Assembly: GCA_028287035.1 (NCBI GenBank)
Contig: JAQBQL010000263.1
Location: 1 to 9,730, forward strand
DNA length: 9,730 nucleotides
Origin: Labilithrix sp.
Lineage (GTDB): Bacteria; Myxococcota; Polyangia; Polyangiales; Polyangiaceae
Direction: 5' to 3'
A program made the translations under genes and the position numbers. This document shows, piece by piece, positions 1 to 5,913 of the stretch. Each line of letters opens with the position of its first letter. The first letter of the stretch is position 1. The notes below the pieces were generated by a model. It worked only from the letters and a program-made list of their open reading frames with translations. It made no database searches and was not told where the DNA came from.

Positions 1-2
1 TC

Positions 3-644
3 GCCTGGGTGGCGCGCCCGCTGCTCGCCGCGGCGCTTCCGCGGCGGCTCCGGATCGCGCGCGCGCGGCGGGGACCGACGTGGGCGCCACCCTGGGCAGG
101 ACCGGTCCTGCGCGCGGCAGCCCGCGAACAGAGCGAGCGGAGCATCGCGCGGGCGCTCCGCGGTGCAGGCGCCGCCGATCGGTTCGACACGCTCGCGCGC
201 GGCGCGCACCGGATCCACCTCGCCTGGTTGCGGCACCAGGAGCAGGTCGGCGGCGGGCTCGAGCGCCGCGACCCGTTCCTCGCGCCCGACCTCGCGCGGC
301 TCGTGACGGCGTGGCCACCGGCGCTGCTGCTCCACGGCGGCGTGCGCCGCGGCCTCTTCCGCGAGGCGTGTCGCGGGCTCCTGCCCGAGTCGCTGCGGAC
401 GCGCGAGGACAAGGCGAGCTTCGAGCCGGCGTTCGAGCGGTGCTTCGTCGCGAGTGACGGTCCGCGCCGGATGCGCGGCTACGCGGACCTCGCCGCGCTC
501 GCCGACCTCGGCCTCGTCGAGCCGGCGCCGTTCCGCAGCGCCTTCGAGCGCTTCGTCGCCGCTCCGAGCGTGGGCTGGGAGGACGTCTGGCCGGCGCTCG
601 CCATCGAGTCGTTCCTGAGACGCCGCGCCGAGGGCCACGCGTGA
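3..644 (+). CDS. Asparagine-synthetase-like protein, C-terminal part (probable RiPP/lasso macrolactam cyclase), 5' truncated by window edge
   Basis: The reading frame is open to the left edge, so the true start, any glutaminase domain and the PP-loop ATP-binding motif lie outside; about 213 residues are visible. The visible part matches the C-terminal end of the asparagine synthetase fold. It has an ERRDPFLAPDL segment (from about nt 261), like the conserved 'R.PFLD..L' of AsnB-type enzymes. This is followed by RRGLFREACRGLLPESLR and then R..DKASFEPAF (about nt 399-434), a signature typical of lasso-peptide cyclases (C proteins). Family members adenylate a carboxylate side chain and form an amide; in lasso synthesis this closes the macrolactam ring. 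The next two genes, a kinase and a PqqD-like protein, favour the RiPP role over free asparagine synthesis. The stop overlaps the next start (GTGA). The family call is fairly safe; the cyclase role is inferred from context. Confidence 0.8.
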   Translation, partial: AWVARPLLAAALPRRLRIARARRGPTWAPPWAGPVLRAAAREQSERSIARALRGAGAADRFDTLARGAHRIHLAWLRHQEQVGGGLERRDPFLAPDLARLVTAWPPALLLHGGVRRGLFREACRGLLPESLRTREDKASFEPAFERCFVASDGPRRMRGYADLAALADLGLVEPAPFRSAFERFVAAPSVGWEDVWPALAIESFLRRRAEGHA

Positions 645-1468
645 GCGCCGCGCACGTCGAGTGGCTCGCCCGTTACGAGGAGGACGAGGACGTGCTCTTC
701 CGGATCGGGCGCAGCGGGGACACGCTCATCGCCGAGTGGATGGGCCTCGTCACCGTGACGTCGGATGCGCGCGGGGAGGTCGTCACGACCACCGTCGCCG
801 AGGGTGCCGACCCCGAGGACGTCGAGAAGATCCGCCGCGGCGGCGCGATGCTCCTCGTTCGCCACCTGCAGGGGAAGCTCGCGCTCCACGGTGCGGCGGT
901 CGCGTTCGGCGCGGAGGCGATCGTCCTGTTGGGTCGGAGCGGCCAGGGCAAATCCACGCTCGCCGCGAGCCTCTGCGCGGCCGGAGCGTCGCTCCTCGCC
1001 GACGACGCAGTGGCGATCGATTCTGCCGGCGCGTCCTTCGTGGTGGTGCCGAGCGAGGTGAAGCACTGGCTCGATGCGCCGGCCCGCGCCGCGCTGGCCG
1101 GCGGAGCCGCTCCGCCCGACGATCGCGGCAAGGCGGCGATCGCGACGGCACGTCCGGCCGCCGGCGCAGCGCGGCTGTGCGCGTTCGTCGAGCTCGCCTT
1201 TGTCGAGGAGGACGCGCCGGCCAAGCTGGTCCGGCTCGCGCCCGGGATCGCGGCGATGGCCACGCTCGTCCCGCAGGCGGTGCGCTTCGCGGTCGACGAC
1301 CCGCGGCTGCAGCGCGCGGAGCTCGACGCGCTCGGCCGGCTCGTCGATGCGGTGCCGGTCTATCGTCTCGAGCGGCCGCGGTCGCTCGAGCGTCTCGGAG
1401 CGGCGCACCCGCTGCTGCTCTCGCTCACCGGACGTGGCCTCGAGGAACCCATGGAGAGATCGCCGTGA
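641..1468 (+). CDS. HPr kinase/phosphorylase-like P-loop kinase (RiPP-associated)
   Basis: A 275-residue protein starting at GTG, inside the GTGA overlap with the preceding stop. Residues 81-126 carry the HprK core: ALHG with His83, Walker A GRSGQGKST (98-106), and LLADDAVAI with Asp121-Asp122. These correspond to the conserved His, P-loop and catalytic-Asp region of HPr kinases. The N-terminal 80 residues are not recognisable as the usual HprK N-domain, and no HPr or PTS gene is nearby, so carbon-catabolite control is unlikely. HprK-like kinases in lasso peptide loci (paeninodin type) phosphorylate the C-terminal residue of the peptide. HprK-related kinases paired with PqqD-like proteins also occur in other proteobacterial loci of unknown role. 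A peptide substrate is inferred, not shown. The protein lacks a signal peptide and membrane segments, so it should be cytoplasmic. Confidence 0.82.
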   Translation: MSAAHVEWLARYEEDEDVLFRIGRSGDTLIAEWMGLVTVTSDARGEVVTTTVAEGADPEDVEKIRRGGAMLLVRHLQGKLALHGAAVAFGAEAIVLLGRSGQGKSTLAASLCAAGASLLADDAVAIDSAGASFVVVPSEVKHWLDAPARAALAGGAAPPDDRGKAAIATARPAAGAARLCAFVELAFVEEDAPAKLVRLAPGIAAMATLVPQAVRFAVDDPRLQRAELDALGRLVDAVPVYRLERPRSLERLGAAHPLLLSLTGRGLEEPMERSP

Positions 1469-1749
1469 CCGACGCCGTTTCGCCGCGCACCAGCGCCAGG
1501 ATCCCCGCCAACGTGTACGCCCGACCCTTCGGCGAGGAGATCGTGCTGCTCGACTTCGCGCGCGGCGAGTACTTCGGGCTCGACGAGGTGGGCGCGGCGG
1601 TGTGGCGCTCGCTCGAGTCGGGTAAGACGGTGGGAGAGACGGTCGACCTGCTCGTCGACCGCTACGACGTGGCACGCGAGGTGGCCTTCGACGATATCGT
1701 CGCGATTGTCACACACCTGGCGGCCGAATCGCTGCTCCTGCTCGCGTGA
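1465..1749 (+). CDS. PqqD/lasso B1-type RiPP recognition element protein
   Basis: A 94-residue protein starting at GTG in a GTGA overlap with the kinase stop. Residues about 25-70 give the hallmark pattern of the family: EIVLLDFARGEYFGLDEVG, then AVWRSL, a short 'GKTVGETVDLL' turn-helix, and a RYDV segment before the last helix. These small winged-helix proteins bind the leader of a ribosomal precursor peptide and present it to modifying enzymes; as stand-alone proteins in lasso loci they are called B1. The length matches the family. A longer version of the same frame runs back to nt 661, but it is only the antiphase shadow of the kinase gene; the GTG at 1465 is the first start giving a PqqD-like protein. 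The B2 protease partner is not in the window. Confidence 0.85.
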   Translation: MTDAVSPRTSARIPANVYARPFGEEIVLLDFARGEYFGLDEVGAAVWRSLESGKTVGETVDLLVDRYDVAREVAFDDIVAIVTHLAAESLLLLA

Positions 1750-1836
1750 AGCTTGCGACCGAACTCCGCGTTGGCCCTTCGTCCCCCGAGGCGTTAGCCT
1801 GAAGGGGTATCACTCTCTCTTTCCCCGGGGTTCGCC
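1750..1836 (+). promoter_or_regulatory. Intergenic gap and leader upstream of the lipoprotein gene
   Basis: This 87-base gap separates the coupled cyclase-kinase-PqqD genes from the lipoprotein and is the largest non-coding stretch in the window. A GGGGT at 1827-1831 lies 5 bases before the ATG and can serve as ribosome binding site. A TTGGCC at 1771-1776 is a possible but poor -35 element, and no convincing -10 follows it. CCCCGGGG at 1823-1830 is a perfect 8-base palindrome overlapping the binding site. A separate promoter for the lipoprotein is plausible but not demonstrated. Confidence 0.3.
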
Positions 1837-2796
1837 ATGACCAGACTTCGCCTAATCGCGCTCGCTTCCGTCAGCCTTTCGATCGTCGCTGCGGGCTCGC
1901 TCGTCGCGTGCTCCGACGACACCTCGATCGATCCCACCGACGCGGGTGGCCTCGACACCGGAACCGATAGCGGCAAGGAGGACACCGGCGCGATCGATGG
2001 CGGCGCAGACGGCGCCGACACGGGTACGGATGCCGATGCGGGGGTGCCGATCACGCTTGCGAACGTCGCCGACGTCGTGTCCGAGCACATGTGCAATTCG
2101 TTCGCGCGCTGCTGCTTCGGCACGCCGACGCCACCCGCCGGTGGGCTCGACGGCGGCGGGTCGTTCGACCGCGCGAGCTGCCTCAGCCTGTACAACACGC
2201 TTGGCTTCGAGAACTCGAGCGTCGGTCACGACGTGTACGCGAGCGGCAACGTCGCCCTTGATCCGGCGAAGGCCGCTTCGTGCGTAGCGAAGATCGACAC
2301 CCTCAAGTGCACCCTGTCGGCGACGGACTTCCAGGACATTCGATCGACGTGTTTCTCGGCTGTCGCCGGGACTGTGAAGGTCGGAGACGCCTGCGCGAAG
2401 AGCGTTGAGTGCGCGGCCGGTCTGTTCTGCAAGCCGACTGCAGCCGGAGCACTTGCCGGCACGTGCGCCCCGCTCAAGGCGGCCGCGGAGTCCTGTTCGG
2501 ACTTCGCAGGGCAGGGTGACATTTATGGAGCGGCGCTACTTGCGGAGGAGTCTTGTTCATACCGCGGCAGCGGTACTCCGAAGCTGTTTTGCGACACCTA
2601 CGCGGACCCGTCGGATCCCGACGCGCCGCCCACGGACCCGACCACCTGGACGTGCAAGGCCGCCGGACCGGTCGGCGACCCCTGTGCCGACTCGACGTGG
2701 TGCGCGAGTGGCATCTGCGACCCGAACGGTTACCAGTGCGTCGATCCGTTCGTCTTCTTCGCGAGTGACCGCTGCGCCAAGAGCATCGTTCACTGA
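1837..2796 (+). CDS. Cysteine-rich predicted lipoprotein with Asp/Gly linker (Dickkopf-like cysteine modules)
   Basis: 319 residues starting at ATG. A basic MTRLR start, a hydrophobic stretch and a lipobox SLVAC put the lipidated cysteine at position 25, so the protein should be membrane-anchored outside the cytoplasm. Residues about 26-70 form a low-complexity spacer rich in Asp, Gly and Thr (12 Asp in 45 residues), probably a flexible stalk. The rest holds 20 further cysteines, an even number suited to disulfides. Two similar modules are visible: VGDAC..VEC..LFC (182-198) and VGDPC..WC..GIC..QC (279-301). Such Cys modules after an Asp/Gly stalk recur in myxobacterial lipoproteins of unknown function. 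The gene sits between the PqqD-like and nucleotidyltransferase genes but has no visible enzymatic motif. It may be a recent insertion or an accessory surface protein; I cannot assign a function. Confidence 0.8.
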   Translation: MTRLRLIALASVSLSIVAAGSLVACSDDTSIDPTDAGGLDTGTDSGKEDTGAIDGGADGADTGTDADAGVPITLANVADVVSEHMCNSFARCCFGTPTPPAGGLDGGGSFDRASCLSLYNTLGFENSSVGHDVYASGNVALDPAKAASCVAKIDTLKCTLSATDFQDIRSTCFSAVAGTVKVGDACAKSVECAAGLFCKPTAAGALAGTCAPLKAAAESCSDFAGQGDIYGAALLAEESCSYRGSGTPKLFCDTYADPSDPDAPPTDPTTWTCKAAGPVGDPCADSTWCASGICDPNGYQCVDPFVFFASDRCAKSIVH

Positions 2797-2816
2797 GCTG
2801 TGTCGGGCGAGCGGCC

Positions 2817-2820
2817 GGAG
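2817..2820 (+). promoter_or_regulatory. Ribosome binding site deciding the nucleotidyltransferase start
   Basis: GGAG lies 7 bases before the GTG at 2828 and only 1 base before the in-frame GTG at 2822. The spacing supports 2828 as the start. The open frame extends much further upstream, but only as a shadow of the lipoprotein gene. Confidence 0.45.
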
Positions 2821-2827
2821 CGTGAGA

Positions 2828-3841
2828 GTGGCGGCCCACAGCGAGCGGCTCCTCATCGCGCTCCTCGCGTCGCCCTCGCTGTCCCTTGATCCTGCACGGA
2901 TCGAGGAGCTCCTCGCGACCGCCGAGCGTCACGGGGTAGCCGGCGTCGCTCACGAGCTCCTCGAGGCTCGTGGGGTCGTGCCGCCGGCGCTCCGCGACGA
3001 GCTCGCGCTGCGCCGGGTGGCGCGCGAGCTCGATCACGCGGCGCACATCGGAACGCTGCGCCGCATCGATGCCGCGCTCTTCGAGGCGCGCATCGACGCG
3101 GTGGTCCTGAAGGGGCCGCTCTTCGCCGAGCGCTTCTACGCGAGCCCCGCCGCGCGAGCGACGAGTGACATCGATCTCCTCGTCGCCGAGCGCGAGCTCG
3201 ATCTGGCCACGACCGCGCTCCGCGCCGCTGGCTACATGGCGTCCGCCGATCCCCACGAGGCGTGGTGGCGCGCCGAGCACCATCACATCCACCTCGAGAG
3301 CCCGGACGGGCTTCCGCTCGAGCTCCACTTCCATGCGTACCGCGGCTTCGGCGGTATCCTGCGCAGCGAGCCGCTCATCGCGCGCGGCGTCGTCGCGTCG
3401 CGACCGCCGATGAGCGCGCTCCGGGTCCTGACCGCCGAAGACGAGCTCGTGTACCTGGCCGTCCACGCCGCCGCGCACCGCTTCGTGCGGCTTGGGTGGC
3501 TCTACGATCTGGTGCTTCTCGTCGGCACCATGACCGACGCGGCGCTCGAGCGCGCGGCGCAGCGCGCCCGTCAGCTCGGGTTCGCCCGACCCCTCGCGTT
3601 TGCCGGGCAGCTCCTCGTCGAACGCTTCGGCCTCGCGCGTGCCGAGCTCCTCGGCCGACTCGGGGCCGTGCGCGCGCCCGTCGTGAGCGCGGCGGTGCAC
3701 GCGCCCGAGCAGCCGCTCTTCCGCGCCGCCACGAGCTTCGTCTATGCGGCCGCGCTGTGTGACTCGCCCTCGTCCGCCGTGCGCTACGCGACGCGGGCGA
3801 GCGCCGACCGTGCGCGCCGGCTGTTCACGGGCGAGAGGTGA
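2828..3841 (+). CDS. Nucleotidyltransferase family protein (NTP_transf_5 type)
   Basis: About 337 residues from the GTG at 2828. The core has VVLKGPL (92-98), Arg110, then SDIDLLV (113-119) with Asp114 and Asp116. GLPLELHFH (161-169) supplies the likely third acidic residue, Glu165. The spacing LKG - R - DIDLLV - E.H is the signature of the uncharacterised nucleotidyltransferase family in the pol-beta-like superfamily; the two Asp and the later acidic residue would bind metal. A later AAAHRFVRLGWLYDL helix (214-228) is also typical. Members are frequent next to HprK-like kinases and PqqD proteins in lasso-type loci. A homologue in the pseudomycoidin cluster has been linked to further tail decoration after phosphorylation (from memory). 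The stop overlaps the glycosyltransferase start (GTGA), so the two are probably made together. Substrate unknown. Confidence 0.78.
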   Translation: MAAHSERLLIALLASPSLSLDPARIEELLATAERHGVAGVAHELLEARGVVPPALRDELALRRVARELDHAAHIGTLRRIDAALFEARIDAVVLKGPLFAERFYASPAARATSDIDLLVAERELDLATTALRAAGYMASADPHEAWWRAEHHHIHLESPDGLPLELHFHAYRGFGGILRSEPLIARGVVASRPPMSALRVLTAEDELVYLAVHAAAHRFVRLGWLYDLVLLVGTMTDAALERAAQRARQLGFARPLAFAGQLLVERFGLARAELLGRLGAVRAPVVSAAVHAPEQPLFRAATSFVYAAALCDSPSSAVRYATRASADRARRLFTGER

Positions 3842-4737
3842 GCGCGCCGCGCGTCACGGTCGGCCTCCCGTTCTTCAACGAGGAGCGGTTCCTGGCGCAG
3901 GCCATCCGATCCATCTTGGCGCAGACGATGGGCGACCTCGAGCTCCTGCTCGTGGACGACGGATCCACGGATGGCTCGCTCGCGATCGCGCGAAGCTTCG
4001 CGGACCCGCGCGTGAAGGTGCTCGCCGATGGCGAGCGGCGCCACCTGCCGGCGCGGCTGAACCAGATCACCGAGCTGGCGCGCGGAGACCTCGTGGCGCG
4101 CATGGACGCCGACGACGTGGCGCACCCGCGCCGCCTCGAGCTCGAGCTCGCGGTGCTCGCTGCGGATCCTTCCATCGACGCCGTCGGCGCCTGGGTCGCG
4201 TTGACGGACGACCGCGACCACATCATCGGCGTCGTGGAGGCTGCTCCGCTGGCCAGCACGCTGGCTGCGGTGCTCGAGCGCGGGCTCATCGCGCACCCGA
4301 CGATGCTCGCGCGCCGCGGCTGGCTGCTGGCGAACCCGTACGACGAGCGCCTGACGCGCGCCGAGGACCGCGACCTCTGGTGCCGGACCGTCGCGACGTC
4401 ACGCTTCGCGGTGGTGCCGATGCCCCTCCACGTGATGCGGGTGTCCTACGAGGACCCGCGCTTCCTTGCGTCGTATCTTGCGTCGCTCGCGCAAAACCGG
4501 CGGCTCTTCCTGCGTTACCGGTCGGGCGTCGGGCTCGGCACGGCGGCCCGTCTCTGGGCGGCGGCGGCCATGAAGGGCCTCGTGATGCAGGCGGCGGTGC
4601 GGGCGGGACATACCGAGACGCTCGTGAAGCGGCGTGGCCGCGCGCCGACCGACCGCGAGCGCGTTCTCGTCGCCGAGGCACTCGCCGCCTCATGCGTTCC
4701 GGTCGCGCACGCGCATGCCGAGGATCACCGGGCGTAA
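3838..4737 (+). CDS. Family 2 glycosyltransferase (GT-A fold)
   Basis: A 299-residue protein starting at GTG in a GTGA overlap with the nucleotidyltransferase. The N-terminal half is a clear GT2 domain. It has VTVGLPFFNEERFL (6-19), the nucleotide-binding LLVDDGSTDGS (37-47), and the DXD-type metal/sugar-nucleotide site MDADDVAHPRR (89-99). HPT follows at 153-155 and AEDRDLW at 175-181, the latter including the likely catalytic acidic pair. No convincing membrane segments are present, so it probably acts in the cytoplasm or at the inner membrane face. Sugar and acceptor cannot be read from sequence; coupling to the kinase/nucleotidyltransferase block suggests glycosylation of the cluster product, though polysaccharide assembly remains possible. 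The 3' end overlaps the oppositely oriented methyltransferase by 13 bases (4725-4737). Confidence 0.87.
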   Translation: MSAPRVTVGLPFFNEERFLAQAIRSILAQTMGDLELLLVDDGSTDGSLAIARSFADPRVKVLADGERRHLPARLNQITELARGDLVARMDADDVAHPRRLELELAVLAADPSIDAVGAWVALTDDRDHIIGVVEAAPLASTLAAVLERGLIAHPTMLARRGWLLANPYDERLTRAEDRDLWCRTVATSRFAVVPMPLHVMRVSYEDPRFLASYLASLAQNRRLFLRYRSGVGLGTAARLWAAAAMKGLVMQAAVRAGHTETLVKRRGRAPTDRERVLVAEALAASCVPVAHAHAEDHRA

Positions 4738-5852
4738 CGCGACACGAGCTCGCGGGTCTCCTCGAGCAGCCTCGCGTGCCCGGGGGCGCCATCGACGCCG
4801 CCCGCCACGCGCGTGAGCTCCTCGACCGTGCGCTTTCCGTCGATCGCCTCCAGCACCGCGCGCGCGCGTGAGCCTCGCGCGCCGAGCACCGGCTGGTGGC
4901 TGCTCGACAGCCGAAGGAGCTCCGCGGGATCGGTGGGAGCTCCGAGGAACGTCGACTGCCGCTGCGTGACGCGACCACCCGCGAGCTCCGTGTCCCACGC
5001 CCAGCGATCGCCGCGCGCATCGGCACGGACGGTGACCTTCAGGCGCTCGTCACACGCGACCCGCAGCGGCTCGGCCAGAGGCAGGAACGCGCGCGCATAC
5101 GCGAGCGACCAGCCGGGCGCCGTCCGGTAACGGATGTCGTCGGTCACGTGCGCCTCGAACCAGACGACGAGCCCGTGCGCGTCACCGGCGCGGGTCACCT
5201 CGAGGTCGACGGTGCCCTCGAACGACGACGGAGGATCGACGGCGTAGTCGATGGTGGCCCACGCTCCCTCCGTCGAGAGCACGTCGCTCGCCTCGATCGG
5301 CGCCGCGCGATCGTCGTAGATGCTGTTGACGAGCGACGGCCGCAGCGCGCTCGCCCGCAGGCCGCGCATCTCGAAGCTGCGCAGGCCGGCATCGAGGCGC
5401 CGAGCGAGCGCCTCGGACTCGACGAGCTGCACGTAGAGCGTGTCGCGAAGCGGAACGAGCGTGCCGCCTGGCACGAGGAACCGCCGCCGCGCCTCGGCGA
5501 TCGCCTCGAGATGCGCGCCGTTCAGCGGGGTGTTGCCACGCAGGTCGGAGACGATGACGTCGACCCGCTCCGGCAGCGCCAGGTCGGCGAGCTCGCAGTG
5601 ATGCACCTCGATGCGGTCGGCGCACCCGTTCTCGCGCGCCAGGTCGCGAAGCAGCAGGACCGCCGGGTTGATCTCGCACGCATGAACGCGCCGCGCGCCG
5701 GCCCGAGCGGCCAGCAGGGACATGATGCCGGTGCCGGCGCCGAGGTCGAGGACGGTGCACCCGGGCGTCACGACGCGCGCGATGGCGCGGGCATACGCGT
5801 CCATGCGGACCCCGTCGCCGGCCATCCGCCCGTAGTCGAGCACCGTGTACAT
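4725..5852 (-). CDS. PRMT-like class I SAM methyltransferase with short C-terminal extension (degenerate double-E)
   Basis: 375 residues starting at ATG (5852). The start YGRMAGDGVRMDAYARAI (8-25) matches the Y..M..D..R..AY helix of protein arginine methyltransferases. VLDLGAGTGIMSLLAARAG (34-52) is SAM motif I, with acidic Glu60 after it. The PRMT double-E loop aligns with SDLRGNTPLNG, giving Asp103 and Gly112 where canonical enzymes have two Glu nine residues apart, so arginine methylation is doubtful. Residues about 195-300 look like the PRMT beta-barrel, ending in an 'AFLPLAEPLRV' segment. Residues about 325-375 (RAVLEAIDGKRTVEEL onward) form a helical, possibly winged-helix or PqqD-like tail. 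It is divergent from the ABC exporter and convergent with the glycosyltransferase. No strong Shine-Dalgarno precedes it. The fold is confident; the substrate is unknown, possibly the RiPP. Confidence 0.78.
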   Translation of the reverse strand: MYTVLDYGRMAGDGVRMDAYARAIARVVTPGCTVLDLGAGTGIMSLLAARAGARRVHACEINPAVLLLRDLARENGCADRIEVHHCELADLALPERVDVIVSDLRGNTPLNGAHLEAIAEARRRFLVPGGTLVPLRDTLYVQLVESEALARRLDAGLRSFEMRGLRASALRPSLVNSIYDDRAAPIEASDVLSTEGAWATIDYAVDPPSSFEGTVDLEVTRAGDAHGLVVWFEAHVTDDIRYRTAPGWSLAYARAFLPLAEPLRVACDERLKVTVRADARGDRWAWDTELAGGRVTQRQSTFLGAPTDPAELLRLSSSHQPVLGARGSRARAVLEAIDGKRTVEELTRVAGGVDGAPGHARLLEETRELVSRYAR

Positions 5853-5913
5853 GACGGTGGCTTAGCAGGTTTTGCCGGCTTTTCCGGGGCCGCACGATGA
5901 TAGAAACGACCTC
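5853..5913. promoter_or_regulatory. Divergent intergenic region, candidate bidirectional promoter
   Basis: This 61-base gap lies between the divergent methyltransferase (-) and ABC exporter (+) starts and must hold any promoter private to either. For the + strand, TTGCCG (5872-5877) and GATGAT (5896-5901), 18 bases apart, are each 4/6 matches to sigma70 boxes and would give a very short leader. For the - strand, TATCAT (complement of 5897-5902) is a 5/6 match to a -10 box but lacks a good -35. The two candidate -10 boxes overlap, so the two directions would compete. CCGG repeated around a 5-base spacer (5875-5887) could be a small operator. All assignments are weak. Confidence 0.35.

Noticed and set aside
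661..1464. Upstream extension of the PqqD-like frame back to nt 661
   Set aside because: This part reads as Arg-rich antiphase translation of the kinase gene. The PqqD domain fits entirely within 1465-1749.
479..1675. A 398-codon minus-strand open frame opposite the kinase and PqqD genes
   Set aside because: Its composition is shadow-like, and the opposing plus-strand genes have GTGA-coupled junctions and clear families.
1804..1826. GGGG...CCCC pairing in the lipoprotein leader as a possible riboswitch or terminator
   Set aside because: Only four base pairs with a 15-base loop and no T run; not distinguishable from chance at this GC content.
1750..1836. Possible lasso precursor gene in the gap before the lipoprotein
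   Set aside because: The gap is only 87 bases and I see no ORF with a ribosome binding site and leader/core pattern.
2405..2827. Upstream extension of the nucleotidyltransferase frame
   Set aside because: It overlaps the well-supported lipoprotein gene in another frame and is Arg/Ser/Thr-rich without motifs. GGAG at 2817-2820 supports a start at 2828.
4896..5900. A 334-codon plus-strand open frame opposite the first methyltransferase
   Set aside because: It is an antisense shadow with Arg/His/Glu-rich translation; the minus strand has SAM motif I and the PRMT features.
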